Source: Candidatus Falkowbacteria bacterium CG10_big_fil_rev_8_21_14_0_10_37_14 (lineage in GTDB: Bacteria; Patescibacteriota; Patescibacteriia; Patescibacteriales; Patescibacteriaceae). Taken from it: a DNA stretch of 54,718 nt. A model generated the notes under the pieces. That model was not told where the DNA came from and did not search any database. It saw nothing but the letters and a program-made list of their open reading frames with translations. A program made the translations under genes and the position numbers. This document shows, piece after piece, positions 22,258-32,153 of the stretch. Every line of letters starts with the position of its first letter. The stretch's first letter is position 1. Where the stretch lies: NCBI GenBank assembly GCA_002778705.1, contig PFAM01000008.1, positions 40,133 to 94,850 of the forward strand, in the 5' to 3' direction.

Positions 22258-24204
22258 ATGAAAATTTATAAAGTAAATATGATGAAATTAAAATTTAGAT
22301 TGAAGAAAAAACAGATTATTTGGATTGCTCTAGCTGTAGTGATTGTAGCTATAGTTATTTGGCGAATAATGATTGGTAAACAACCTAAAGTTGAATATAC
22401 CACAGCCCCTGTTACTAGAGGAGAGTTAGCTCAAACCGTTAGTGAAACAGGATCTGTTAAGCCTTTGCAAGAATTGGCACTTAATTTTTTAGCTACCGGC
22501 AAAGTGGCAATGGTTAATGTAAAAGTGGGTGATTTAGTGTTTAAGGATCAGGTTTTAGCCGAATTGGATTTAAGTGATTTGCAAATTAAGGCTAGAGAAA
22601 CGGCGGCTCAATCAGCGGTGGCTCAGGCACAATTTGATAAGATTTTAGCTGGCGCTAGTGGAGAAGATTTAGCAGTGTCTGGAGCTCAATTACAATCAGC
22701 TCAATCGGCTTATGCTGCTGCTGTGGCTGAATTAGAAAATGTTAAAAATAGCACTGAGTCTGCTGTGAGCCAGGCAGAAAAAAATTATCAAGATTTAATA
22801 CAGTCAGGAACGCTAACTACTTATGAACAAACAGTTAATCAAGCGGTAGCTAATTTAACTAATGCTAAAAAAACCTATAGCCAAGCTATTAATAATCAAA
22901 CTGCTAACTTAAGCACAGCTTTAAAAAGTAAATTACCAGTAGCGATGACGGCTTTAGATGCGGTGGATCGAGTTTTGTCTGATAACTCTCTGGATAATTA
23001 TTTAAGTGTAAAAAATAGCTCGTATTTATCTAAAACAAATACTAGTTATACAGCTGGGCGAGCTGATTTAGCTATAGCCAATAAGAGTGTTTTAAATCTA
23101 ACTGAATCGGATATAACGACTGTTAAAGCAGCTTATGGTTTAAGTATTAAGGCTATAACCGAATCTTTTGAGGCGACTAATTATTGTTTTAGTGCTTTAG
23201 AAAACTCGGTGACAGCTTCTGGTTTTACTCAAGCTTCGTTGGACGCCTTTAAAGCTTCAATTAGTGCGCAGATTACTGGAGTAAGCTCAGCTTTAACATC
23301 TTTGCAAGCGAGTAAACAGAGCCTTGATGATACACTTTTAGCTTATGATACTAATATAAGTAATTTGGAAAATTCAGTGTATCAAGCTCAGGCGGCTTTA
23401 AGCGATGCTAAACTACGCGCTGAAAACACAATGATTACTAGTCGTTTGTCTCGTGATCAACAAATTACAGCCGCTTCATCACGTGTTGATTCTGCTTCTA
23501 AGGCTTTAAATTTGGCCAAAGCTCAATCAGCTAAAGTTTCCGCTAAAGCTCGACCGGAAGATATTGCTCTAGCTCGTTCTCAGGTAATGCAAGCTCAGGC
23601 AGCCAGTGAATTGATTAAAAATCAAATGAATAATAATAAAATTATAGCCCCACTTGATGCGCAAGTGGCTGAAATTAGTTATAAGGTTGGAGAACAGGCG
23701 CAACCGGGCCAAGCTGCTGTAAAACTGATAGCTAAAGATGGCTTTGAAATTGAATTAGATGTGGCGGAAACTGATATTGCTAAATTAAAAATTGGTAATA
23801 AGGCGGTAATCACTTTAGATGCTTTTGGTGATGGCGTAAAATTAGAAGGTGTTTTAGCTTCGATGGAACCAGCAGCAACCGTTATTCAAGGCGTAATTTA
23901 CTATAAAGTTAAAATAGATTTCTTGGCTGGTGTGTATAATATTCGTCCAGGAATGACAGCCACAGCAGCTATTATTGCTGATACACGAGCTGACGCTATT
24001 CAATTGCCAATTAGAGCTATTCAGGAACGCAAAGACGGTGCTAAATTTGTAAGAATATTGCAAGGCACTAAAGTAACGGAAAAAGATATTATGACAGGTT
24101 TAACTGGTGATGGTGGCTTGGTGGAAATTTTATCTGGAGTTAATGAAGGAGAGCAAGTAATTACTTTTACTAAAACCAATGTCAAAACAACAACTGGCAA
24201 ATAA
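22258..24204 (+). CDS. MacA/HlyD-type periplasmic adaptor of an ABC exporter
   Basis: 648 residues, longer than usual. Membrane anchor at about 20-37, split lipoyl/barrel-sandwich domain (VSETGSVKPLQELALNF near 57-75, closing near 465-490 with KIIAPLDAQVAEISYKVGE). In between lies a very long alpha-hairpin/coiled-coil region rich in Ala, Gln and Ser (about 105-460), then beta-barrel and membrane-proximal domains to the end. Adaptors of this family link ABC permeases to outer components; in a cell without a classical outer membrane it may span the wall. The last 26 nt overlap the ATPase gene. The next three genes complete the exporter. Confidence 0.85.
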   Translation: MKIYKVNMMKLKFRLKKKQIIWIALAVVIVAIVIWRIMIGKQPKVEYTTAPVTRGELAQTVSETGSVKPLQELALNFLATGKVAMVNVKVGDLVFKDQVLAELDLSDLQIKARETAAQSAVAQAQFDKILAGASGEDLAVSGAQLQSAQSAYAAAVAELENVKNSTESAVSQAEKNYQDLIQSGTLTTYEQTVNQAVANLTNAKKTYSQAINNQTANLSTALKSKLPVAMTALDAVDRVLSDNSLDNYLSVKNSSYLSKTNTSYTAGRADLAIANKSVLNLTESDITTVKAAYGLSIKAITESFEATNYCFSALENSVTASGFTQASLDAFKASISAQITGVSSALTSLQASKQSLDDTLLAYDTNISNLENSVYQAQAALSDAKLRAENTMITSRLSRDQQITAASSRVDSASKALNLAKAQSAKVSAKARPEDIALARSQVMQAQAASELIKNQMNNNKIIAPLDAQVAEISYKVGEQAQPGQAAVKLIAKDGFEIELDVAETDIAKLKIGNKAVITLDAFGDGVKLEGVLASMEPAATVIQGVIYYKVKIDFLAGVYNIRPGMTATAAIIADTRADAIQLPIRAIQERKDGAKFVRILQGTKVTEKDIMTGLTGDGGLVEILSGVNEGEQVITFTKTNVKTTTGK

Positions 24205-24925
24205 GCCATTAATTGAAGTACGAGATTTAATTAAAGATTATGGTGAGGGTGAATTAATCACCAAGGTTTTATTTGGTGTGTCTTTTCAGGTTTTTCAAGG
24301 TGATTTTGTGGCGATTATGGGGCCCTCAGGATCTGGTAAATCTACCTTGATGCATATTTTAGGGTTTTTAGATAAAGCTACTGGTGGTCAATATTTATTT
24401 GAAGGTCACAATGTAACAGGTTTGGATGATGATGCTTTAGCAATTATGCGTAATCAAAGAATTGGTTTTGTGTTTCAATCTTTTAATCTTTTGCCACGCA
24501 CTACGGTTTTGGAAAATGTGATGTTGCCTTTAGTCTATGCTCGTAACAAAAAAGTAGATGCTGTCAAAGCCGCAACGGCTGTATTGGAATCGGTAGGTTT
24601 AGGGCATCGTTTGGACTACTACACTAATCAGATTTCTGGTGGTGAAAAACAACGAGTAGCGATTGCGAGAGCTTTAGTTAATCAACCAGCGGTTATTTTT
24701 GCTGATGAACCAACTGGAAATTTGGATTCTAAATCTGGAATTCAAATTATGCGTATTTTGCAAGATTTAAATGAACAAGGTAATACTATTATTTTAGTGA
24801 CTCACGAAACTTCTACTGGTGAACATGCAAAAAGAATTATTCGTATTAAAGATGGTAAATTAGAATCTGATAAACCGGTAGCAAAACGTCGTTTAGCTAA
24901 AAATGAAGATACTCTGGCGAAATAA
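24179..24925 (+). CDS. MacB/LolD-type ABC transporter ATPase
   Basis: 248 residues. Walker A GPSGSGKST near 49-57, Q-loop in GFVFQSFNLLPR, ABC signature ISGGEKQRVAIARAL near 150-164, Walker B VIFADEPTGNLDS, and the H-loop LVTHE. This is the three-domain LolD/MacB subfamily. It overlaps the adaptor gene and is followed by two separate permease genes, so the ATPase is not fused to a permease as in E. coli MacB. It powers export of an unknown substrate (peptide, lipid or glycan). Confidence 0.92.
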   Translation: MSKQQLANKPLIEVRDLIKDYGEGELITKVLFGVSFQVFQGDFVAIMGPSGSGKSTLMHILGFLDKATGGQYLFEGHNVTGLDDDALAIMRNQRIGFVFQSFNLLPRTTVLENVMLPLVYARNKKVDAVKAATAVLESVGLGHRLDYYTNQISGGEKQRVAIARALVNQPAVIFADEPTGNLDSKSGIQIMRILQDLNEQGNTIILVTHETSTGEHAKRIIRIKDGKLESDKPVAKRRLAKNEDTLAK

Positions 24926-24942
24926 AAAAGCACAAAAGTTCA

Positions 24943-26205
24943 ATGTCAAGTTATTATCATTATTTAAGAGAAATTGTTAGGAATGCGCTGCTTACAATGT
25001 TGGAAAACAAGCGGCGTACTTTATTAACGACTTTGGGAATTGTGATTGGGGTTAGTGCAGTGATTATTATCAATGGCATTGGGGCTGGAGCCCAGGGTTT
25101 AATAGTTGGTCAAGTTAAAAAATTAGGATCAAATCTTTTAGGGGTATTGCCTGGAAAATCAGAAAGTAATGGTCCACCAGCAACGGCTATGGGTATTTCT
25201 ATTACCACTCTAACTTATGAAGACGCTATGGCTGTTAAAGATAAACGCAATGTCCCTAATGTAATAGGGGTGGTGCCATACAGTCGTGGTTCGGCTACTG
25301 TGAGTTGGCGAGGGGTTCAAACAGAGGCTAGTTTGTCCGGTTGTAGTGTAGATTATATAGCCGTGGAAGGCGGTGAGGTGGAAACTGGTAGGTTTTTTTC
25401 TGAAATTGAAGATAGGGATTTGGCTCGAGTAGCGGTTTTAGGTTCAGCTGTTAAAAGTGAAATTTTTGGTGATAATGATCCGATTGGGCAAAATATTAAA
25501 ATAAAAAATCAAACTTTTGAAGTTATTGGAGTGATGACTGAGCGGGGTCAAGTGGCTTTTCAAAATTATGATGAGTATGTTTTTTTACCTATTAATACTA
25601 TGCAACACTTAATTGCTGGGGTCAGGTATATCGGTTTAATGCGAGTAAAAATCGATGATGAAAAAAATACCGAGGCAGCGATTAATGACATTATTTTAAC
25701 TTTGCGAGAACGACATGACATTACTGATAAGACTGGGGCTAGTGATGATTTTTCGGTGCGAAGTGCAGCTCAAGCTTTAGATATTATTACTTCGATTACT
25801 GATGCTTTGCGTTATTTTTTAGCCGGCATGGCAGCTTTGTCACTTTTGGTTGGTGGTATTGGAATTATGAATATCATGCTAATTAGAGTAGCCCAGCGTA
25901 CCAGAGAAATAGGTCTTAGAAAAGCGGTTGGGGCTACTAATAATGATATAAAATTACATTTTTTAGTAGAGTCGATTATGATTACTTTAGTGGGTGGGGT
26001 AATTGGAATTATCATTGGAGAAACGGTGTCTTGGTTAATTGCTATAGTCGCCCAATATTTAGGCTATGATTGGCCTTTCACAATTTTGCCGTTAACAATT
26101 CTCTTGGCGGTTGGTGTCTCGATGGCCGTGGGTTTGCTATTTGGTCTGTACCCAGCAGTAAAAGCTAGTAAATTAAGTCCGATGGAAGCGTTGAGATATG
26201 AATAA
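24943..26205 (+). CDS. MacB-type ABC permease (first of two)
   Basis: 420 residues. N-terminal membrane helix at about 25-48 (RRTLLTTLGIVIGVSAVIII), a MacB periplasmic core domain (about 50-270), then the FtsX domain with three helices (about 285-310, 335-370, 375-405). It contains GIMNIMLIRVAQRTREIGLRK before the coupling helix. It lies 17 nt after the ATPase gene. With the next gene it could form a heterodimeric permease. Confidence 0.9.
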   Translation: MSSYYHYLREIVRNALLTMLENKRRTLLTTLGIVIGVSAVIIINGIGAGAQGLIVGQVKKLGSNLLGVLPGKSESNGPPATAMGISITTLTYEDAMAVKDKRNVPNVIGVVPYSRGSATVSWRGVQTEASLSGCSVDYIAVEGGEVETGRFFSEIEDRDLARVAVLGSAVKSEIFGDNDPIGQNIKIKNQTFEVIGVMTERGQVAFQNYDEYVFLPINTMQHLIAGVRYIGLMRVKIDDEKNTEAAINDIILTLRERHDITDKTGASDDFSVRSAAQALDIITSITDALRYFLAGMAALSLLVGGIGIMNIMLIRVAQRTREIGLRKAVGATNNDIKLHFLVESIMITLVGGVIGIIIGETVSWLIAIVAQYLGYDWPFTILPLTILLAVGVSMAVGLLFGLYPAVKASKLSPMEALRYE

Positions 26206-26227
26206 AATTTTTAATTTTTAATTTTTA

Positions 26228-26266
26228 AATAATGTTTTAATTTTTTAAGATATTGAGAAATTATTT
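26228..26266. repeat. AT-rich intergenic repeat, copy 1
   Basis: A 39-nt core that matches 52189-52227 with four differences. In both places AT-rich arms of opposite orientation flank the core and the next start codon lies 35-40 nt downstream. Confidence 0.65.
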
Positions 26267-26301
26267 GGACATTTCAAATTAAAAAATTAAAATTATATTT
26301 T

Positions 26302-27558
26302 ATGACACTAGGGAATTCACTTAAAACAACCTTTCGTTTAATGGCTGCTAATAAACTGCGGAGTTTTTTAACGATGCTCGGTATTATTATCGGTATAGCT
26401 TCTGTGGTGGTGGTGTATTCGGCTGGTGAAGGTATCTATGGTTTAATTGTCGGGCAAGTAGAATCTTTTGGTACGGATATTATTCAAACAGAAATTAAAG
26501 TTCCAAGTAATAAAAAGGGGTCGGCGGCAAATAGCAGTTCGGCTGGAGCAATTGCTTCGGGGGTACAAATTACTACGCTGACTTTAAAAGATATGGAGGA
26601 TGTTAGCCGTCTAGCTAATGTTAAAAATGCTTATGCTGGTATTTTAGCCCAAGAACAAGTTTCTTATCAAAATGAAGTGAGGCGAGCTTATATTATGGGA
26701 ACGACAGCTAGTTATGTTGAAGTAGATTCCAGCAAGATGGCTACTGGACAATTTTTTAGTGATACTGATGATCGTAATTTAGCGCAAGTGGTTGTACTTG
26801 GTTATAAGATGAAAGAAAAATTATTTGGTGATGTTGATCCGATTGGTAAAAGTATTACTTTGAGACGACAAAAATTTACCGTAGTAGGAGTGATGGCGGA
26901 AAAAGGAGCCGCGGCTTTTATGGATTTTGATGACTATGTATATGTTCCAGTGCGTACTTTGCAAAAAAAAATTATGGGCATAAACCACTTGTTTTACATG
27001 GTGCATCAATTGAGAAATGTGGCTGAAGGAGCAGCTACCGCTGATGAGGCAGCGGATGTTATTCGTCGTAATCATGATATTAGCGATCCAGAGAAAGATG
27101 ATTTTAGAGTGACGACTATGACAGAAAGTTTAGATACTTTAAATACAATTGTGCAAGCTATCACTTGGTTGTTGCTTGGAATTGTAATCATTTCTTTAGT
27201 CGTCGGTGGTGTTGGTATTATGAATGTGATGTATGTGGCTGTGACAGAAAGAACCTCTGAAATCGGTCTTAGAAAAGCGGTTGGCGCTAAAGTTAATGAT
27301 ATTCTAAGTCAGTTTTTATTGGAGTCAGTAGTCATTACAGTTTTGGGTGGAGTGTTGGGTATTTTATTTGGAGTAGCTTTATCATTGCTTATGGCCTTTG
27401 GGGCTCAAGCTGTTGGATTGGATTGGCAATTTGTTATTCCAATTAAAGCATATGTAGTGTCTTTAGTTTTTTCATTATTATGTGGTGTAGTTTTTGGATT
27501 ATATCCAGCACGTCAGGCGGCTATGTTAGACCCAATTGAAGCGATGCGTAGTGAATAG
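26302..27558 (+). CDS. MacB-type ABC permease (second of two)
   Basis: 418 residues with the same layout as its neighbour: first helix near 20-45 (RSFLTMLGIIIGIASVVVV), MacB core domain, and an FtsX domain with GIMNVMYVAVTERTSEIGLRK. The two permeases are clearly paralogous but differ throughout, so they are not a recent copy. An AT-rich repeat of about 90 nt lies between them. Probably half of a heterodimeric exporter. Confidence 0.9.
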   Translation: MTLGNSLKTTFRLMAANKLRSFLTMLGIIIGIASVVVVYSAGEGIYGLIVGQVESFGTDIIQTEIKVPSNKKGSAANSSSAGAIASGVQITTLTLKDMEDVSRLANVKNAYAGILAQEQVSYQNEVRRAYIMGTTASYVEVDSSKMATGQFFSDTDDRNLAQVVVLGYKMKEKLFGDVDPIGKSITLRRQKFTVVGVMAEKGAAAFMDFDDYVYVPVRTLQKKIMGINHLFYMVHQLRNVAEGAATADEAADVIRRNHDISDPEKDDFRVTTMTESLDTLNTIVQAITWLLLGIVIISLVVGGVGIMNVMYVAVTERTSEIGLRKAVGAKVNDILSQFLLESVVITVLGGVLGILFGVALSLLMAFGAQAVGLDWQFVIPIKAYVVSLVFSLLCGVVFGLYPARQAAMLDPIEAMRSE

Positions 27559-27582
27559 TTTTAAGAGTGTAAGATAGTTTTT

Positions 27583-29583
27583 ATGTTTAAAAAAAATAAA
27601 AATCAACTACTTTCAGCTTACGTTAACGAGGAGGCTCGGATTGTGATGGATATTATTTCTGGTCAACGCAAACGACGTAGGCAGATGTGGTTGAAATTAG
27701 CTAATCGTATTACTTGGATTGTTGTAGTCGCAGTGATGGTTTTGTTTTTAGATTTACTATTTTTGTTGCCAGCTGGGCGAGAGTTATATATTAAAGCTAA
27801 TGTGGCCAAAGAGTCATCTGAAAAATTAAATACTGCTTGGTCAGGGAGAAAAGTTAATGAAATTCAACCGGCTGCTGCTAGAGTAGTTCAAGATTTAACG
27901 GAAGTGTTTACAGCTTTAAATAAAATTAAATATAATCCAGCAGCTTGGTTACCATATGTGAGGCGGCGAGTGTTAGATGTGGATCGTGTGGTGGGGGCAA
28001 CTTATTTATCGGCTTCGGCTATTAATAATTTGGCTATTGGTGCTAAGCCGTTATTTAGATTAATGCCGGATAGTCCTTCACTTAATTTTAACGCTATGTC
28101 TGATCAGGATAAGCGGGAGTTATTAGCAGCGATATTAGCTGGTCGTGAATTATTACCTAATGCTAAAAGTGATTTCACTGAAGCTAGGCATCGATTAGCA
28201 GCTGTGGAACGTCCTGATATTTTTTGGCGTTTTGGTTTAGAAACAACTATTTTAGATCAGCATTTGGCTAAATTGGAAACTTGGTTAGATAGTGCCGAGT
28301 CTTTAACTTTGTTACTGCCGGCTATTGCTGGCTATCCAAAAAATGCAAATTATTTATTTATTTTGCAAAATGAAGATGAGTTAAGGCCGACTGGTGGGTT
28401 TATTGGTACCTATGGTTTAGGCGTAGTGGAGGCAGGTACGGTGAAACGTTTGGATACACACGATATTTATCATTTGGATTTGCCAGTTAAAGATAAATTA
28501 AAGGTTGAACCCCCAACGCCAATTAAAAAATATTTAGGTCAGCAAAATTGGTATATGCGTGATGCTAACTGGTCTCCAGATTGGCCAACTACAGCACAAA
28601 AACTGCTTTGGTTTTACCGTGAAGAAAATCGCTTACAAGATAAGCCGGAGTCTTTAACAGATTTTGATTTTATTGTAGGGTTAACACCAAAGGTGATTAT
28701 AGATTTAATTAAATTGACTGGGCCGATTGTGGTGCGTGAACAAGTTTATACACCAGAAAATTTTGTAGAACTACTGCAGGTTAACACTGAAAAAGATTTT
28801 GCTAATTTTGGTTTTTCTCGCTTTGATCGCAAGTTGATTGTTGGTGAAATTACTACCGAATTACAGAAACGATTAATGACGGATCTTAATAAATATTGGC
28901 AACCAGTGTTAGAAAGTTTGCAAACTAATTTACAAAACAAGGATTTGTTAATATGGTCTAAGGATGAAGTAATTAGTAAGTATTTAATAGAACATAATTG
29001 GCGTGGTGAAATAATGAAAACTGCTAGTGATTATTTGTTAGTGGTTGATGCTAATATGGGAGCTTTAAAAACTGACGCAGTGATGAAAAGAGGTTTGAAT
29101 TATAAATTAGAAGAAACGAGTGATGGCTTAACGGCTAAAGTGATAATAAACTATGCTCATAGAGGTGGTACGGATTGGAAGACCAAAACTTATAGAAGTT
29201 TTACTAGAATTTTTGTGCCAAAGGGATCAGAATTGCTTAAGGTAACTGGCTTTTTTGGTAGTGAGGCGGAAGTGATTACTGGCGAGGAGAATGGTCAAAC
29301 TTGGTTTGGAGCTTTTATACAAATTGAGCCCGGTAAGATAGGGGACTTGTCTTTTGAGTATAAATTACCTTATAGTGTGTATATTAGATTGTTGAATAAA
29401 GGCTATAGTCTGTTATTACAAAAACAACCAGGTAAAACCGTGGATGATTTGAGAATAGACTTATCTTTTAAAAAGCCAATAAATGGTCATGAACCTGCTA
29501 ATCTCAGCGCGGTTAAGCAAGGTAGTCGAGTTTATTGGCGAGGGTATCAGGAAGGAGATCAGTTTTATGAAGTAACTTTTTAG
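27583..29583 (+). CDS. DUF4012 membrane protein
   Basis: 666 residues. Basic cytoplasmic N-terminus to about 40, one membrane helix at about 43-65, then a large extracytoplasmic region. DUF4012 starts near 245 with NYLFILQNEDELRPTGGFIG at about 258-277, the family hallmark. The biochemical role of the family is unknown; it is frequent near polysaccharide genes. It starts 24 nt after the exporter and ends 3 nt before mreB, so the three functions are likely cotranscribed. The outer domain resembles LytR-type wall-attachment proteins in setting, but that is a guess. Confidence 0.85.
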   Translation: MFKKNKNQLLSAYVNEEARIVMDIISGQRKRRRQMWLKLANRITWIVVVAVMVLFLDLLFLLPAGRELYIKANVAKESSEKLNTAWSGRKVNEIQPAAARVVQDLTEVFTALNKIKYNPAAWLPYVRRRVLDVDRVVGATYLSASAINNLAIGAKPLFRLMPDSPSLNFNAMSDQDKRELLAAILAGRELLPNAKSDFTEARHRLAAVERPDIFWRFGLETTILDQHLAKLETWLDSAESLTLLLPAIAGYPKNANYLFILQNEDELRPTGGFIGTYGLGVVEAGTVKRLDTHDIYHLDLPVKDKLKVEPPTPIKKYLGQQNWYMRDANWSPDWPTTAQKLLWFYREENRLQDKPESLTDFDFIVGLTPKVIIDLIKLTGPIVVREQVYTPENFVELLQVNTEKDFANFGFSRFDRKLIVGEITTELQKRLMTDLNKYWQPVLESLQTNLQNKDLLIWSKDEVISKYLIEHNWRGEIMKTASDYLLVVDANMGALKTDAVMKRGLNYKLEETSDGLTAKVIINYAHRGGTDWKTKTYRSFTRIFVPKGSELLKVTGFFGSEAEVITGEENGQTWFGAFIQIEPGKIGDLSFEYKLPYSVYIRLLNKGYSLLLQKQPGKTVDDLRIDLSFKKPINGHEPANLSAVKQGSRVYWRGYQEGDQFYEVTF

Positions 29584-29586
29584 CCC

Positions 29587-30600
29587 ATGTTTAATTTTAT
29601 TAAGCGTATTGGTATTGATTTAGGAACAACCTATACTTTAGTATATGTGCCAAAACGCGGGATTATCATCAATGAACCGAGTGTGGTGGCCATTTCCATG
29701 ATTGATAAAAAAATCTTGGCTGTTGGCAATGAAGCCAAAGATATGTTAGGCAGGACGCCTGATAGTATTATGGCAATCAAACCACTTAAAGAAGGAGTAA
29801 TTGCTGACTATCGCACGACTGAGGCGATGCTTCGCTATTTTATTAATAAAGCTTTAGGGGGAATGCGTCTGTTTCGTCCAGAAGTTATGGTAGCTGTGCC
29901 AGCGGGTATTACTTCTACTGAGCGCCGAGCAGTTATTGATGCTACAATTGCGGCTGGAGCTAAAGCGGCTTATATTATTAAAGAACCGATTGCTGCAGCC
30001 GTGGGAGCGGATATTCCGATTGGCTCGGCTTCGGGTCATATGATTGTAGATATTGGCGGTGGAACAGCTGAAATGGCAGTAATTTCTTTGGGTGGTATCG
30101 TGACATCTACTTCGGTTAGAGTGGGTGGTAATCGCTTTGATGAGGCTGTTATTGATTTTATTCGTCGAAAATATAATTTATCAATTGGCGAACGAACGGC
30201 AGAAGATATAAAAATTAATATCGGTAGTGCTTTATATTTAGAGGATAAATTAACCATGGAAGCAAAGGGCAGGGATTTGTTAACTGGACTACCTAGAAAT
30301 ATTATTGTCAACTCAGATGATGTAACTGAGGCTTTGCAAGCACCTTTGGAAGTGATTATTGCGGCTATTAAAAAGATGTTGTCGGAAACTCCGCCAGAAT
30401 TGTCAGCTGATATTATGGATAAAGGTATGGTGATTTCTGGTGGCAGTTCACTCTTGCGCAACTTTGATCAATTAATTTATCGTACTACTGATGTGCCAGT
30501 GTTTGTGGCTGATGATGCGGCTTTGTGCGTGGCGCGTGGTACGGGAATTAGTTTAGAAAATTTGGAATCTTATAAGAGAAGTTTGTTTGCGGTGAAGTAG
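29587..30600 (+). CDS. mreB: Rod-shape-determining protein MreB
   Basis: 337 residues, the normal length. Actin-fold ATPase: phosphate-1 loop GIDLGTTYTLVY at 9-20, VPAGITSTERRAV near 103-115, connect-1/phosphate-2 MIVDIGGGTAEMAVI near 152-166, adenosine motif MVISGGSSLLRNF near 280-292. The N-terminal hydrophobic/basic start (MFNFIKR) could touch the membrane. MreB filaments guide wall synthesis. No mreC, mreD or rodA follows; instead it is coupled to DUF4012 (3-nt gap) and followed by a glycosyltransferase. Confidence 0.94.
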   Translation: MFNFIKRIGIDLGTTYTLVYVPKRGIIINEPSVVAISMIDKKILAVGNEAKDMLGRTPDSIMAIKPLKEGVIADYRTTEAMLRYFINKALGGMRLFRPEVMVAVPAGITSTERRAVIDATIAAGAKAAYIIKEPIAAAVGADIPIGSASGHMIVDIGGGTAEMAVISLGGIVTSTSVRVGGNRFDEAVIDFIRRKYNLSIGERTAEDIKINIGSALYLEDKLTMEAKGRDLLTGLPRNIIVNSDDVTEALQAPLEVIIAAIKKMLSETPPELSADIMDKGMVISGGSSLLRNFDQLIYRTTDVPVFVADDAALCVARGTGISLENLESYKRSLFAVK

Positions 30601-30719
30601 ATAAATAATTTCAAAATAATTTTTTAAATATAAAATTTTTAAACTAAACACTTGGCCTTTGTTTAAAAATTAAGAAATTGATTCTATTTATTTAGAAATT
30701 AAAAATTACAAAATTAATT

Positions 30720-31976
30720 ATGCTTATAGGTATTGATGCTAGTCGAGCTAATCGTAATCGGAAAACCGGTACAGAATGGTATTCTTATTATTTAATTCGC
30801 GAATTAGCACGCCTAGATGAAAATAATCAATATATTTTATATACCGATAAACCACTGACCGGTGGCTTGGCTGATTTGTCATTACTGACTCCAGAAACAA
30901 CAGCTCCAATAGAATTTGATGGCGATTATCAAATTATAAAAAGTCCTTATAATAATTTTAAAGCCAAGGTTCTGTCTTGGCCTTTGCGAGTATTTTGGAC
31001 TTTAGGCCGACTATCTTTGGAAATGTTGCAACATGCGCCAGACTGTTTGTTTGTGCCGGCTCACACCTTACCTTTAATTCGCCCACACAAATCAATAGTT
31101 ACGATACATGATATTGGCTTTAAGAGAGAGACGGATTTATATGGCAGTGGACGAGTAGCTGGAGTGGGCGGAATAATTAATGCACTAGCTTTATTAATAA
31201 CTGGTGGTCGTTATGGAGCTGGGCAGGTGGATTATTTAGATTGGTCTACGGCTTTTGCTCTTAAAAAAGCTAAAAAAATAATTACGATTTCAGAATTTTC
31301 TAAACAAGAGATTAAAGAGGTTTATAAAACTCCAGATAAAAAACTAGAGGTGATCTATAATGGATATGATGATAATTTGTATTATCCAAGACAAAATAAC
31401 GCTATTACAAAAGATGTTTTAAATAAGTATGGAATTACTCAACCATTTATATTTGGTGTAGGAAGGCTAGAAAAAAAGAAAAATACAGTGCGATTAATTG
31501 AAGCCTTTGCTTTATTAAAAACTGAGCATTCAAGTTTACCTCATCAACTAGTGCTAATTGGTAGTGCTAATTATGGTTTTCGTGAAGTTCGACAAATTAT
31601 TAGCGAATATGAATTATCTAATGAAGTTATTCTACCTGGTTGGGTAGATGAAGCGGATATGCCAATAATTTATAGTGCTGCGGAAATGTTTGTGTTTCCG
31701 TCTAACTATGAAGGCTTTGGTATTCCTCTCTTAGAGGCGATGGCCTGTAACACGCCGATAGCTGCTTCTAAAACCGCTTCTTTGCCAGAGATTGCTTGTG
31801 AAGCAGCTGTTTATTTTGATCCTAAAAATACCAGAGAAATAGCTGAAAAAATAGCCGATGTGCTGTTAAGCGCTAAATTGCGTGAAAAATTAGTGGAAGC
31901 GGGAGCTAAGAGAGTGAAAAATTTTTCTTGGGAAAAGTCTGCCAAGGCGACACTAAAGATTATAGAAAACCTTTAA
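30720..31976 (+). CDS. GT4-family glycosyltransferase
   Basis: 418 residues, GT-B fold. Opens with IGIDASRANRNRKTGTEWYS. The C-terminal half has the GT4 donor-site pattern GVGRLEKKKN near 242, GWVDEADMP, and FPSNYEGFGIPLLEAMACNTP near 325-345 (E-x7-E). It probably transfers a sugar from a nucleotide donor to a surface glycan. The 119-nt AT-rich gap before it contains no clear promoter. Confidence 0.9.
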   Translation: MLIGIDASRANRNRKTGTEWYSYYLIRELARLDENNQYILYTDKPLTGGLADLSLLTPETTAPIEFDGDYQIIKSPYNNFKAKVLSWPLRVFWTLGRLSLEMLQHAPDCLFVPAHTLPLIRPHKSIVTIHDIGFKRETDLYGSGRVAGVGGIINALALLITGGRYGAGQVDYLDWSTAFALKKAKKIITISEFSKQEIKEVYKTPDKKLEVIYNGYDDNLYYPRQNNAITKDVLNKYGITQPFIFGVGRLEKKKNTVRLIEAFALLKTEHSSLPHQLVLIGSANYGFREVRQIISEYELSNEVILPGWVDEADMPIIYSAAEMFVFPSNYEGFGIPLLEAMACNTPIAASKTASLPEIACEAAVYFDPKNTREIAEKIADVLLSAKLREKLVEAGAKRVKNFSWEKSAKATLKIIENL

Positions 31977-32030
31977 TTTTAAGTAAAAATACTCAAAATA
32001 ACCCATATTTTTAAAGATAGGTTTTTTAGG

Positions 32031-32059
32031 TTGACAAAAAGATAATTATGTGATATAAA
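32031..32059 (+). promoter_or_regulatory. Strong sigma70-type promoter
   Basis: TTGACA (32031-32036), 17 nt, TATAAA (32054-32059), giving a ~87-nt leader for the gene at 32154. Confidence 0.8.
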
Positions 32060-32153
32060 TAAGGATTAAGTTCTTTACAATTAGCCAATTAAAATAGCTT
32101 TTGTAGTAAACGAAGTAAGTAAATTATTATTCATTATATTAGGAGGAAGTCTG

